A DNA stretch of 64,000 bases from Pomacea canaliculata (lineage: Eukaryota > Mollusca > Gastropoda > Architaenioglossa > Ampullariidae): NCBI RefSeq assembly GCF_003073045.1, contig NC_037603.1:13584192-13648191 (forward strand). Reading direction: 5' to 3'. Position 1 is the first letter of the stretch. Each line of letters starts with the position of its first letter. The notes beneath the pieces were generated by a model, which saw only the letters and a list, made by a program, of their open reading frames with translations, was not told where the DNA came from and ran no database searches. The position numbers and the translations under genes are program-made. Below, piece by piece: positions 35,756 to 48,429 of the stretch.

Positions 35756-37280
35756 GATGTTTTGGGGGGATTTTGACGTTTTAAGAAGCATCCTCCACGC
35801 GACATTTGTCAAAAATATGTCGAACGAGTGCGACCCAACTCCTTGCGGAGTGGCCAGGTGTGCATCGCCAGGTTGCGGGCGGGCCCGCTGTCGGCTCGTG
35901 TCGGCGTCCCTATGTCGGGGGGAACCTGCCTTCGATCGACGAGGGGCCGCCTGCACGGCGAGCCTGCTTCGTAAAACATGCGAGGGGCCGACTGCTTGTG
36001 CTTCCCCCCACCCAACTTCCCCACCCCCCCCACACCCAATTCTCCCCCTCTTCCCCCTCCCCGACCACTATCCACCTCTCCCACCCCCCTTCACTGCCGG
36101 CTAATCCACGCTCCGCCGCCGAGGCGGTCGTCGTTCGCTCCGGACTGACTGGGCGTTGTAAATCACAGCCGCGTGCGCAGACGACGGACGAGAATAAAAA
36201 CGATTGAGGGTTTGATTTGCCGACTGTTTCTGGGCACCGATTGACGGCCGAGACGCGAGTGGAATGCACGGCTGCAAATGTACCCGATTCTTTCCAGCTG
36301 CTTAATCGTTGCACCTATCCACCCGTCCCCTGACCCCATCCCCCGCCATCCGACTCCCCCACACCCGAGTTTTATTTACCCTTCCGTCCTTCCCCACCCC
36401 ACCCCCAACCCTGACCATCTTCTACTCACATCATCAAAATATGTTTTCTTGTTTCGGATAGCTTGGTTGCAGGTGACTGTGCACGACCAAAGCAAGGTCC
36501 TGTGACCACCAGCGGAGTCTTGTCGCTATCATTGAGTGGTGAAGAGCTTCTGTGATAACCAGCGGAGAAACACCTGGACACATTGCCTTACCTTTTTTCT
36601 TTTTTTTTTTTCTTTTTTTTCTGTGTCGTTATGTCAAAAATTCTTATGTCTCGCGAGAAAACTTGTCTTTGTTACGACCTGCAAAACTGAAATTGCAGCT
36701 GATCATATTTATGGTCTTCATGGCTGACAATGAGAACAGTTACAATGTTTGGACTACCTGTGAAAAAAATCATGTCCCTTTTCAAAGCCCTTTCCTCCAG
36801 ACAAAAAAAAAAAAATCTCCCTTCATCGGCAACACTTTAAAACCTACTCACGCCATTTTATTTCTGTGCTATATTTTCAATGAAACTCCACGGTGGTTAA
36901 GGGTCTAGTAGGGTAAAATATTATAATATTTTTAATGAATGAGTTGAGCTCAATGAAAGATAATGTTTCCCCGAGTCTGGATGACTAACCCTCTTCCGAG
37001 TTCGAGACACACGCCAACAAAACATCCTCGTGCGGTAAGTGCAAACGAGTGACGTCACGTGTGTACACAGACACGCCTTCACAACGTAAATGTATCGGTG
37101 TATGATCCTACCGTCTGTGTTGTTGACCTTCACTTATGCCTGGGGATGTTTGAATGTAATTCCACTGATGAAGAGTACTTACCAAGATTTGGGGAAACAT
37201 TATCTTGTATTGAAAAAAAAGTGCATTCCACTCGACCCATAAGCAGTTTTGTTTGTATTATTATTGTTTTTATTACGTAG
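35756..37280. other. GC-rich island and flank
   Basis: 35.8-36.2 kb is CpG-rich with C-rich tracts. Several frames overlap but none has a recognisable domain or good splice context. A CRE directly abutting an E-box (TGACGTCACGTG) is at 37050-37061. Confidence 0.4.
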
Positions 37281-37400
37281 TAAATAATAATAATACACGC
37301 ATTGATTTATCTAGCACATGATCACACTCATGAAGGAGCAGGCTCTCAAAGCTTGAGAAAAGAACAAGACATAGCATAAAAGAAGATAAACAGCACAATA
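37281..37400 (-). repeat. Dispersed repeat with (ATT)n end, copy 1
   Basis: Contains AGCACATGATCACACTCATG, then GAGCAGGCTCTCAAAGCTTG and an AAT-rich end. It aligns, inverted, with 60530-60640 over about 80 bases with scattered differences. Confidence 0.65.
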
Positions 37401-38725
37401 CATAGAAGACGCAAATAGGAATCATGTAACAAACAGTGAGTAAATATTTAAAATATATCAATATATATCAAAACTATATATTAAATATGGCACATTATGT
37501 ATGTGAAAGTCTTTGGCGGATAAATATGAAAAATTATTGTTTTGTTTAACACATCCTGGCTGCTAGTCCCAGCTCGCACTATCTACAAGATGGCCACACT
37601 GTGCTACTGTTGCCATTTCGACCCCTCCAGCATACCTGTCTGAGCTACTGTCGCCTTACCACCTGAGTCGGTCTCTTTGGTCTGCTTGTGCTGCCCTCTC
37701 TGACATATGAGAGGTGAGAAATTCGGCAAGAGCTTTTGCTCGCAGATTATAGAAGTCTTTTTCTGATTCTCTGCACTTTCCTGCTTTTTCCTTCCGTTTG
37801 AAATTCTTTGCCACCCCCTACTCTTTTTTTCTTTTCTTTTTTTCTTTTTCTTTTTGTGGGGGGAAACTGTCTACGTTCTCAAAGTCCTGCCTCAAAAAAA
37901 AACACTGTTTAGAAAATAGGTTTCATAATCGTAACATAGCTCAGGTAACATTTTATTTGCATTGTTTTGTCCGTGACACTTCATCAATGCCGGGTATGTG
38001 AGAGAAATGGAGGCAGTGAGAGAGAGTACGGAGGTTAGCAAACAGAAGTCATGATTTAGAGGTGAGTATTTTGCCTTGTTGTTCCCGAGGCATGCACCTA
38101 TTTCTGAAATAGAGAGTGGGGTATATTTTTGGTCGACAGAACTACTTGGTTATTCACACTGTACGTCACCATCATTTAGTTTATTACTCATGTTACTCCG
38201 CCTCAGCTCGTTATTCATGTTACGTACCACTCCTAGCTTAGTCATCCTTGTTACGTACAATCTCTCGCCGTGGAAATAGTTGTCTTCGTGTTCCCTTTAT
38301 GCTTGTCTTTAAAGGCAGTCTATTTCCAAACTGAACTGTTCTTGACGGTCGGTCTGCAATCAGGTTTCCTAGATCATTGCCATGTGAAGAATCCACTTCT
38401 TATTTTGTTCTTGTTTTTTGTCTCCTCCTCTATATCTTCCTCATCCCTGTTGTCTCAGATATTTTTGTATATATTTTAGAAATTTACTTTAAACTAATTT
38501 TAATTTCTATTCTTCAAATTTTCTCAACAATTGTATTTTCCGAATGTTCTCTCCCCCTCCCTCATTCATTGGCTTCCGTGATTTTCTTTAGCATTTTACT
38601 TGATATTTTCTACTGTGTTTTAAAGTCACATTGAAACACACCACTGAAATGCAGCGAGGACCTTTCTGATAAATAAGTTGACGCTTAAACAAAAGTTTGC
38701 AAAATCTTTTTTTTTCTTTGTTTGC

Positions 38726-38769
38726 TTTGTTTGTTTGTTTGTTTGTTTGTTTGTTTGTTTGTTTGTTTT
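38726..38769. repeat. (TTTG)n microsatellite
   Basis: About eleven TTTG units. Confidence 0.9.
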
Positions 38770-40635
38770 AAAGATTGTACTGCACAATGTGAAGTGTCCC
38801 TCAAACGATTTTCTACTTTATTATATGCTTTTCACAAAACATAAACTACTGATTTACGACAAAACTCGTTTATTATACGATGCAGAGATACATTAGTGAT
38901 AAACAACCAACCATACCCTCCCTCCCGGGTTAGAGGTCAAGGCTTATGTGCAGGTCCTGGGGAGAAGTCTCGGCGAGGCGGGCAGGCAGGCTAGCCGCGA
39001 CCCCCTCTCCCCACAAGTTCCTGGCACCACAAAAGAAGCCCCCGTGCAGACAGGCAGGCGATTATGAATGTTGGACGAGACTAAATCACATACGTAATTT
39101 ACACAACGACGGGGAGTGCGCAGACACGGGGGTAGGTGGATGGAGTCCCCCACCCTCCTTTACCTGCGCCCACCTGTGTACTGCGGCGGCGGCGGTCCAC
39201 CTTGCAAGCGCACCTGAGAGGTTTTTGGCGGCGCGGTAGTTCGGCGAGAAGCGGCGAGATTTATTTTGACAGTGGAGACGTTCCGTGTAGACTCACCGGA
39301 AGCCGTCGCACATACCGCGCCATGAGCAGGCGACAGTCCGGTGTTTCGCCGCACTTGTCCCCCTCGCTAAAAACTGACCCCGGGTCGCATCTTGGAGCGG
39401 TAAATATTTAAAATGTAGGAGGAGGAAAACGAACTGCCAGGGGGGTGTCTGTTGGCCGGAGCTGAAGCAAAGTGTTCATGTTTCTCTCTCTTTCTCTTCC
39501 TCTTTCTCTCTCATCCTAACATTGTCGTGAAAGGGAGACTATACTTGTCTCCGGTTTGTTTGCCAAGCTGCGCATTGTGCAATTTTGTTTACTTTTGAAT
39601 GTTGTTGTGAAAGGCTGCGTGCATGCATGTTAAAAATAGAAAATGGTGATTGTGGAAAACAATATGAATCTTTGTGTCTGTGCGCGCGCGAGAGAGTTTG
39701 TCTGTCTGCCTCTCTGTCTCTCAAATGACAATCTTTTTTTCGAAGACTTCGTGGATTTGGGGGACTTAATACAGTTGACTAACATAATGTCATAAGAAAG
39801 ACGAGTAAATCTGGCTGCATGGAATCGACTAAATATTTATTCTTTATTAAATGTTATTTATACTTATTTACACTGGTATTATTTATATGAGAGCTTTACT
39901 ACCCGACACACGAAGCACATATCAGTTATAAATGCCACAGGTATAAATACTCTGGTTTTGGTATAAAACATGCTAATTTATTGTTGAGAATTTTTTTTAA
40001 TAAAAGGTTAAAAGGTTATAAAAAGTGAGCGATTTATAAGACTGCTCCATTTAAAAAAGATATTTGTCAGTACAACGAGCCAGTGGCAACTGATAAACAA
40101 TGTTAATGAAATAAAATAAAACAAAATCAAGAGAATAGAAAGTGAGAGAAAAAATTATTAATGGCCAGTTTGAAATGGGATCATCAAGAAGAAAGATATT
40201 GAAATTAGTAATTAGGATGAACAGAGAAGATAATTCATTCACTGTGTCGTTTAAAACAAGAGCCATGATGACACATGCACACACACACACACACAAACGC
40301 ATGTAGCAAATGAATCATAGTAAGCAATACAAATAGTGACAAACAGCAGGACACAGTGATGGCCTTCTTTTATTTTCATTTGAGCACAGTCCGAAGTTTG
40401 AGACTTGAACGAGCGAACACACGTGTAACTCTTGGTTGTTACATATGCGACTGCGGTGGTCAGGAGGGACCAGGAGGGGGCGAGTGACTAAAAGAACCTC
40501 GTACGCACATTTGTACAGCGTGCAGATTATAGGGCATGCTAATCTATTCTGATACAGTTAATGTACGCAGTCACGGCGAAGTCACGAAAGCTAAACACCT
40601 CAGGTAATGACATTCGATGCACCCGACTAAGCATC

Positions 40636-40770
40636 GTCAGTTATCTGCCCCAGTGACTAGGGCTCTCGTGACGTCAGTTATCTGCCACAGTGAATAGGGT
40701 TCTCGTGAAGTCAGTTATCTGCCCCAGCGACTAGGGCTCTCGTGACGTCAGTTATCTGCCCCCAGTGCAT
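40636..40770. repeat. 37-bp minisatellite, about 3.6 copies
   Basis: Units start at 40636, 40673, 40710 and 40747, exactly 37 bases apart, each beginning GTCAGTTATCTGCC and continuing with AGTGACTAGGGCTCTCGTGA-like sequence. Each unit boundary forms a CRE or CRE-like octamer: TGACGTCA, TGAAGTCA, TGACGTCA. Confidence 0.9.
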
Positions 40771-41105
40771 ATCATCACTACCTCTCATGAGTTCCAGACA
40801 AGTATTGTCATACCATGGTAATATTCCAATAATTGTATGTTTATATTATCATAATTCCATGCGTTTGAAACAACTCTAACCCTGAGTAACAGGAATGGGA
40901 GAGGGTGTGGTTCATCCTGGACTTCACTACAGGAAAAGAGTACACAGCAACGGCAGACAACTCGGTGCGTTGGTAAGCGGATGACGCTGCTGCCTGAAAA
41001 CACGACTGTTGTTGTCTCCCTGTTGTCTCCCTGGGCAAGGAGACAGGTGTGACAAGCTTTACAAGAAGTAACAAGTAAACAGCTGGGAAATCACAGGCTT
41101 CGACC

Positions 41106-41281
41106 TTGTTGTTGTTGTTGTTGTTGTTGTTTTGTTTTGTTGTTGTTGTTGTTGTTGGTTTGGTGGTTGGTGGTGGTTTTTGGTGGTGGTTGTGGTTTGT
41201 TTTGTTTTGTTTTGTTTTTTTTTTTGTTGGTTTTTTTTTTTTTTTTGTTTTGTTTTTTGTTTTTTTTTTTTTTTTTTTTTT
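41106..41281. repeat. (GTT)n, GT-rich and poly(T) tract
   Basis: Low-complexity block. The Phe/Val/Leu frames across it are not genes. A separate poly(T) run of about 25 lies at 41510-41534. Confidence 0.9.
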
Positions 41282-42562
41282 GGTTGCTGTTTGGTTTTTA
41301 CCGTTGCGAAATTTTTAGGCAGGTATCTGGAAAAATGGAGAAAGGTTACTTTCTTTTTTAAAATCTCTAAGCCAGTGATTGGTTGGGGAGGGGGTGTATA
41401 GACCAATCAGTGTCGTAGGAAGTTGTTCGGTTTTCGGGGTGTGGGGAAGAGGGGGAAGGCAAACTTCACGCTGACAGTGAACGATGTTCACATTCTTACC
41501 TCCTCAGTATTTTTTTTTTTTTTTTTTTTTTTTTGCCCCTTTCCCCTCTGGTTATTAAGCTACTGCCAATCTAAGTGCGTCTGAATTTACTTCGACCACG
41601 TGACATAACTTTGCTCAAGAACCGTTGCACCTGTCCTCTCCTTTCCTGCGCCTGTCTGTAAATTCTCACCTCGCTCCTTGAGAAAAAAGGAGAGATTATC
41701 GAGGACGGATGGAAGCGTCAGGAGTTATCGTAAGATGAGCGAGGAAGGAGGTCAAGGGTGAAAATTATTAATAGAATTTACTTCCTCGCTTTTTGACGTC
41801 ACAATCCTCTATCGTCACTCTAGCGTGTCATGTGAATGACGTTTCACTAGGTAGATATGGCAACCCTAGACAGTCATAAAAATGGTTTTATTGGGTAGAC
41901 TGTTTTTCTTTTATTAAAACATTATTTCCGTTTATGCCAGACTGTTCGTATGTCATCAGGACAACTTCTATAAGACTAAGATAATAATATAGGACCAAAA
42001 CACTTTTTAAAAAAAACAGCTCGGAATATCCTGTATGGAATGTAAGATCATCGAATTAGTAAAGGCTACCAAGAACTCCTCCTGGCAACAGTGAAGTGGT
42101 GAAGTAGTGAAGTAGTCTAGTCTGAGCATTTCACCCGGCACGAAACTTTATGAAAGAAAGTCCTTCGTGACACTTTGGGTGGTAGACGTTAATGTAGTTA
42201 GAGAGGGGGAACTCCAGTTCATGCTTCCTGCCTTTCCTCCGCATTCTTGAAGCGATTCTCTGCTCCAGAAGAGTTTTCTAGCAGTTTCTGTGAGGTCAAC
42301 ACTTTCCCCGGCAATTACTATTTACTATTTTTAAAACTATTATTGTGGGTGCTTTGAAAAAAAAAAACTTGAAATGTGTGTGTGAAGAATGGCTGCGTGG
42401 ATGCGTGCGAGTGAGTGGGTCAGTGAGTTGGAACTCAGTAGCAAAATATGACCTGGACATTCCTGTTGATACCCAGGTACGCACAAATTTTAAGTTTGAT
42501 TTTTTTAATTAAAAATAAACAGAGATCGCTTGAAAGACAAAAAGGTTTGATGCGACCTCAAT

Positions 42563-42976
42563 GCAGGGATGGACAAAGTACGGTGGGCCAGACTCTCCCA
42601 CTGACACGATAAAGCTCGGTGTAAAAATCTTCCAAAATATATGTTTAATTGTTTCTCACGCGTTCTCCTCATCCATAACATGAACTAGCAGAGCAAAAAG
42701 TCAAAATCGTGACGTGGCGTTTGTACACAGCTTACCCCTGTCCCAGCTCTCCCATTCGTAGGCGTATCTACGTAAAGGGTGGACCAGTTAGACACCGTCT
42801 CCGAGAGACCGGAAGTGGAATTAAATGGACACGACGTCTCTGCAGGAGACTATGTCCCTATCGAGTGCCTGGCTACAATCTTCAGCGAAATTCGGGACTT
42901 TTTTGATGCAGTCGTGATCGGGTGCTTACATCGAGGGTGAAGGAGACCAACGGGTTTCATGTGGCCCACCCTGTAC
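42563..42976. mobile_element. Possible hAT-like nonautonomous DNA transposon
   Basis: The left end CAGGGATGGACAAAGTACGG resembles the CAGGGGTGGGCAAACTACGG-type ends of some hAT elements. About 410 bases away the inverted complement CAGGGTGGGCCACATGAAAC occurs. No matching 8-bp target duplication is visible, so the call is weak. Confidence 0.3.
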
Positions 42977-42999
42977 AATCCTGACTCTGTGTACCCTTC

Positions 43000-45900
43000 C
43001 CTCCTTCTGTGCGTGATGTTTGTAGGTGGGTATCTCTAGAACTGAAAGGGAGTTGTCTTTAATATTTCACGATTCAAATGCTTAGTATATTTTTTAAATG
43101 CTATTTTCGTGGTGGAAGAGTTATTTTTATCCATGCAGACAGTTTTAGGGGAGTCACGTGACTTAACGCACCCGAGTAAATATTGCGTCACTACGCACAC
43201 GACTTTAAGTTCATTCGATGTCACGATCTTTTGTTACTATTAATAAGAATCCGAAGGAGAACTCAGCAATCAGTAGAAACAAAATTTCCACCCCGCTACA
43301 CTTTTAATTACAAGGAGAGTCTCCGAGGTCAGAACAAACAATTAAAGGTTTTCTTCCGTCCTACTCTCCAACCCTCGCATGGTCTCAAACACGGACGAAA
43401 CATTTATACAATGTCCTGCCAACGGTGGGACACTATAAAGTATAACAGGGTGCGGGGGACCTGCCCGGTTATGCAAGATGCTACTGGTATTTTCATGAAG
43501 CCAAGAATAGTTACGAGTGTGTAAGTGTGTGCGCGCGCGTGGTCTCAACTTGAGATGCTGCGACCTGCCTGGTGCACGGGAGGTCTGTAGAAGGGTAGGA
43601 GGGAGGTTCAGAGGTGAGGGCGGTGCCTGCATGTGTAGAGGGTAGGGGGAGAGACACAGACACAACAAGCCGCCAACAGTGGGGGGGATACCCGTGACAA
43701 CATCGCGCTTGATGAAAAACTTTCAGCCTGCTGATTACCTCTCGTGAGGACCAGCGCTATATGTAATTGCATAGGTGGCGCTGTGGTCCCTGCCGACGCC
43801 GCTCTCTCATTCCTGTCATGTTTGTCGATGTAACATTTTGTAAGGAGGCACGTCAGGAGAAAATCTGTTTCCGCGAAAAGACAAGGGGAGGCAAGACCTT
43901 CATTTCCTGTACAAAAGCTTTCACACCTTTTGCTCGCAAGAACCGGATGTACACACACGCTGCTTCGTTAAATAAGTCTTGTGCAATAGTGTATGTCATT
44001 CACCTGAATATGATCATCTATTCTAACACAGCAACATATGCTTTTATTTATTTATTTTTTTATTATTTTATTTATTTATTTATTTTTTGTCGATTTGAAT
44101 CTGAGTTAGTCATCTATATTTATACGATGAGTGTCAAATAATTCATCTAGCATCATCTTTTTTTCTTTTTTTTTTAAAAAAAAAAGCTAACTATGAAGAA
44201 GGAGTTCTGTCCTAGTATGCAAATAAAATTTTTAAGCTAATGATGACAGTTATTTTTTTAATGATAAACTGACAGAAACATTCCTGCTTAACTCCCCGTT
44301 TACTCTGTGACGTCACTTTGGGCTCAGTCCGTTGCTTCTGCGCCTTTCGTGGCTCGCGGATCTCGGGATTGCCTCTTTAATTTACACTGGCTGCCATCAC
44401 AATAACGGCGTCAGAAGACCCAAACTGTTTGATTCCGAAGAGCGAACGGCGGCAGACTCTTTGATCTTTGCAACGTGCGCCACCCCGTTTCCCACACGCG
44501 CTGTATCTTGTCCGGGTATACTTACACCATCCCTACCTGTTTGCTTTCAGTGATTTTTTTTAAATTTATTTAATCAAAGCGACTTCCTGTGTCTGACACT
44601 TTCAACATATCTTTTGATCCCACTTCGCACATCTATAATCTAGGTTTCATTATCAGTTTAAACAAGAAGGTGGCAAAGCGAAAAATGAAAACTTGCTGAT
44701 TGACTGGGAGGTGTCGGGGGATGGGGTTCGTCTAAGAGCTTTTGTTGATTTACAGGGACAGAGTCGTCGGGGCACAGTATGCCGTCCCGCCCACCCACCA
44801 TCAACCCTTCTCCCCCCCACACACACAACAACCACACGCCATCTTTCTTCCACCCTCCACCTTTCCCTCATCCTTGTTTTCTGCAGACCCGTATGTGTCC
44901 CGAACAGTAGAATGCAAGTCAGTACAGATTTATGCCATGTGCTTAAGGAGGCTTTCGACTTTCCCCTGCCAGGATTTTTTTCTTCTTCTTCACGCCCTCC
45001 ACAGACTGTCTAGAGCGAACGAACTCAATGGCGCCATAATTAAGACCGATCAGCGGACTGGTAATTGGCGAGGGCTGAAGTGATAGTGCCAGTATTTCTG
45101 TCTTCTTCCACCATTACAAACACCGACGGCAGCTGTAAAACTTCGCCATTTTCACGCACATGCTCATTAAAAGCGCAGGCTTGAAAGCAAGCGAGTAGTG
45201 GGTGATTATCTCCCTTGCCGGAAGTGACGCTAAAAAGCTGTTCATTTGGACACATCGTGAGCTTATGGCCACCAACCTCTCTCTCTCTCCTCTCACACAG
45301 CAACTACCTGCCACACACCCACTACCTCCTCCCACCCAAAAAAAAAAAGGGAGGTGAGACCCTTAAAATGTGTGAATAGTCTGTCGACAAGTACTCGATG
45401 AATCCCTCCGCAGTCAAAGAGTTTAAAGCTTTTTGCCGAATAAATCTCTGCGAGAGAATGCCAGACACAACCTAATGTATTTCCTGTGGCGGTGTTGGCA
45501 ACGCAGACTAAACCTCTTTCTTGTTGAAAGCACAGGCAGCCGATTCGGCATGCGAAACTTTTTTTTTTTGTGTTTTAATCTTTTGTAATCATAAATATGC
45601 CGACACATCTTTAGTTCCGTCTGTACATACCAAACATTATGTCTTTCTAAATCGTGTTTGGCGTCGTACGTTATTCCCCACTTCCATAAAAAGACTTTCC
45701 CCACTTCCCCAAGGAGGGTAGCGTAGAAACTGATAGATGAAGTTAACATTTAATTTGAAATAAAACTCACTGTTCAGACTTTGAAAAGTTTGTACTCGGG
45801 TAGGTCTTTAAACCCTGGTTTGTCCATTGCCGTCCACTGTCATAGCCACGAAGAGAAGAAAAGTCTAAAAATCAAAGACGTTGAAGAGATCGAAATTGAA

Positions 45901-46321
45901 ATCATTAAATCTTTATTCATCCCATTTTTTCTCTCTCTCCGCTCTGTGTTACCTCCCCTCACCCCCTCAGTCAAGCGGAGGAAGGGGAGGTAAGCTAGGA
46001 GCTTACGTAAGACGATTGTACCGGACAGCGCGGCTGCGTTGGCGACCGGCCAAGCCATCGTCGTCACAACGGGCGTTGGTGTGGCTGTGTCGGACGCCGA
46101 GGCGCGACAGAGGGCGCCACTTTCTTCCGCGTCTCAAGCTATTCCTCTTTTCCCATTGGCACAGACTCCTTCGCCGGGGCTTCTCCCAGTTTACCTGCTA
46201 GTTCCTCTCACCTGTTAAAGTTACGAAGCAGACGGCGCTGTTTTGCTTATCCGTGATTGTAAGTCAAGTACTTTCAGGTAGCAATGCCACGCAACCTATT
46301 CTAACATAACGATCCACAATC
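43000..46321. other. No gene recognised
   Basis: AT-rich and GC-rich patches alternate, with a TTTA-rich run near 44045-44090. CTCF-like cores occur near 43769 and 46101. Frames here lack domains and splice context. Confidence 0.4.
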
Positions 46322-46386
46322 GTGTGTGTGTGTGTTTGTGAGTGTGTTTGTGTGTGTGTGTTGTGTGTGTGTTTGTGTGTGTGTTC
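46322..46386. repeat. (TG)n microsatellite
   Basis: Imperfect TG repeat with TTTG interruptions. Confidence 0.9.
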
Positions 46387-47944
46387 GTGGAGTAGACTCA
46401 CGAAAACTTGTTCGGATATTGGATGTCATGAAGTCTCTGACATCGTGGAAAAATGTATTGATCAAGCTAATATTTAATAAAACATTATTTGTGTTAATAT
46501 TCTTACACGATCATTTAGCAAAGATTCATTGGCTGCTGGTGATGGGAACATCAACGGACACTGGGGGTCGGAGGACAGTTCCTTCACTGCTCCATCATGA
46601 CCTGTTTGTCCCATGCCCCCATACAGAATATAACTGAAGAAATGTTTTTTGTGTGTCCGTTGTTATTGTTGTCTTGTTTAATATATCGATGGTAGACATC
46701 TCAACACATTGAAAGTCAGAGGACGACATTGTCCAGAGATGTTGTATTGAGTTTCATATTTGACATCAACCGTAAGTAAACTTCGAATCCTAAGGAATTG
46801 CAAGATAAGAAAAGAAATGTAATCATTTCGACAAGGACAGTCAGAGAGAGGAATCTTACTCCATCCTTCTCCCTCTTCACCTTCAGGGTACGCGTGTCCA
46901 TCAGGGATTGGCTCAATTATTGACCAGATGTATTTTCAGCATCTGTATCTGGCAGGACTAACTCCCGATCTCTCTTTCTTCACTTCTTTGAAGATATGGA
47001 CAGGGAAGGAAGTTGCATGAAATATTCATACATTTTATGAAAGGAGGTCAAAGCGGGGATAATCTGGTCATACAAACCAAAGGTTAAAGTAGAGGAAAAC
47101 AAGTTCAGGGGCAGCTCACAGACCAGAGTATCACTCCGCTATCCGCTTTTCCTCCAGCCAGCGCCTCGAGCAGACATTTAAAGTGTCTATAATTATTTTT
47201 GCAAGCAGGACAGATAATCAAATCTTTCCTTCTTCCTTCTCTTAGTCTGTCTTCTCTTTCTCTCTCTCTCTCTGAATGGCCGCTAGTCTGTTCGTGGGAA
47301 ACAGATTAATATTGGGTGCGCGCGCATGGTTCAGGAACTCCCGGCGTGCTCTGCGGCAGGCGTATCGGCGTCAAAAGACCAGTCGTTAACTGCGTTTTAC
47401 TACCCCAAGGCGCCAAACCATTATCTTTTAAGTTTGTTCTCGTCGCTGTAAAGTCATTTTCGTAGAGTGGGATGAGTCTAGGATTAGAAGAAGGCTTCGG
47501 GTACCAAGGAATGTTCTCCTCCCCTATCCCCCCGTCGCTTCAGCGCCTTGTTGTCGCAGGAAACACTCAATGCAAAAAAATGCATTCGTCGAGAGGTGAA
47601 CTGAAAAATGGATCCAGTTTGTTCATAACATATTTTTTTAAACTAAGTTCAAGAAGAACAACCCAGAACATGACAGCACACCAAGGACCTCCCAATATGC
47701 GTAAACCAACTCATTAGGTACAGAGCCATCCAGAACATCAAGACTGACTCTACGTGAAGAACAGGCTTAGATATATAAAGATCCAGTTCATTGAAAACGG
47801 TACAGTTGGTGATGATATAGAGTGGTTCATTACCTGAAAAACGGCTCAGTACATGAAGAACAGCCAGATGGACACAGAACGGTCCGGTTCGTGACTCGCT
47901 AAATCGTTCACAGAGTTAATTCCTAAATAATCGTCGTTGAAACA

Positions 47945-48110
47945 TTTTTGGGGGTTGTTTTTGGTATTTTACACCAAACCAGAAATTAAAGTTGTAAGCT
48001 GGAGTAATATGAATGAACATTGTGCCCGAGCCAAGATCTGAATCCAGGACATCTGATCATCATCGTACTGGTGACAAGCTCTTTAACCGTTCTTCATCAA
48101 GAGCGGACTA
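47945..48110 (-). mobile_element. tRNA-derived SINE-like element, copy A
   Basis: On the minus strand a tRNA-like head (AACGGTTAAAGAGCTTG ... CTGGATTCAGATCTTGG) leads into GCTCGGGCAC and a tail complementary to TTTGGTATTTTACACC. It shares order and sequence blocks with 63085-63255. Confidence 0.55.
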
Positions 48111-48429
48111 AGGTCAAAGATGGACAAGAAGCTACCACAAAGATTGTGAACTTACTAGTGTTTCTTGGGTGGTTTTGAGAGAGTTCGGAGTTAGGAAGGG
48201 GTGGGTGTAGCCCGGTGGACCTGGATTAGAAGGACTCGTTAAAAGTTGGTGCTATACCTTGCCACAATCATAAACATGTAGCGGCTTTCCTTATAGACCT
48301 CGTAATGGAATTTATTGTTGAATTTTTATTTTAAGTTTGTAGTTTTCTTTTTTTCTTTTTCTTTTTGTTTTTTTTGTTTTTTTTTGGGGGGGGTTGTTTT
48401 TTGTTTTTTTTTGTTTGTTTTGTTTTTTT

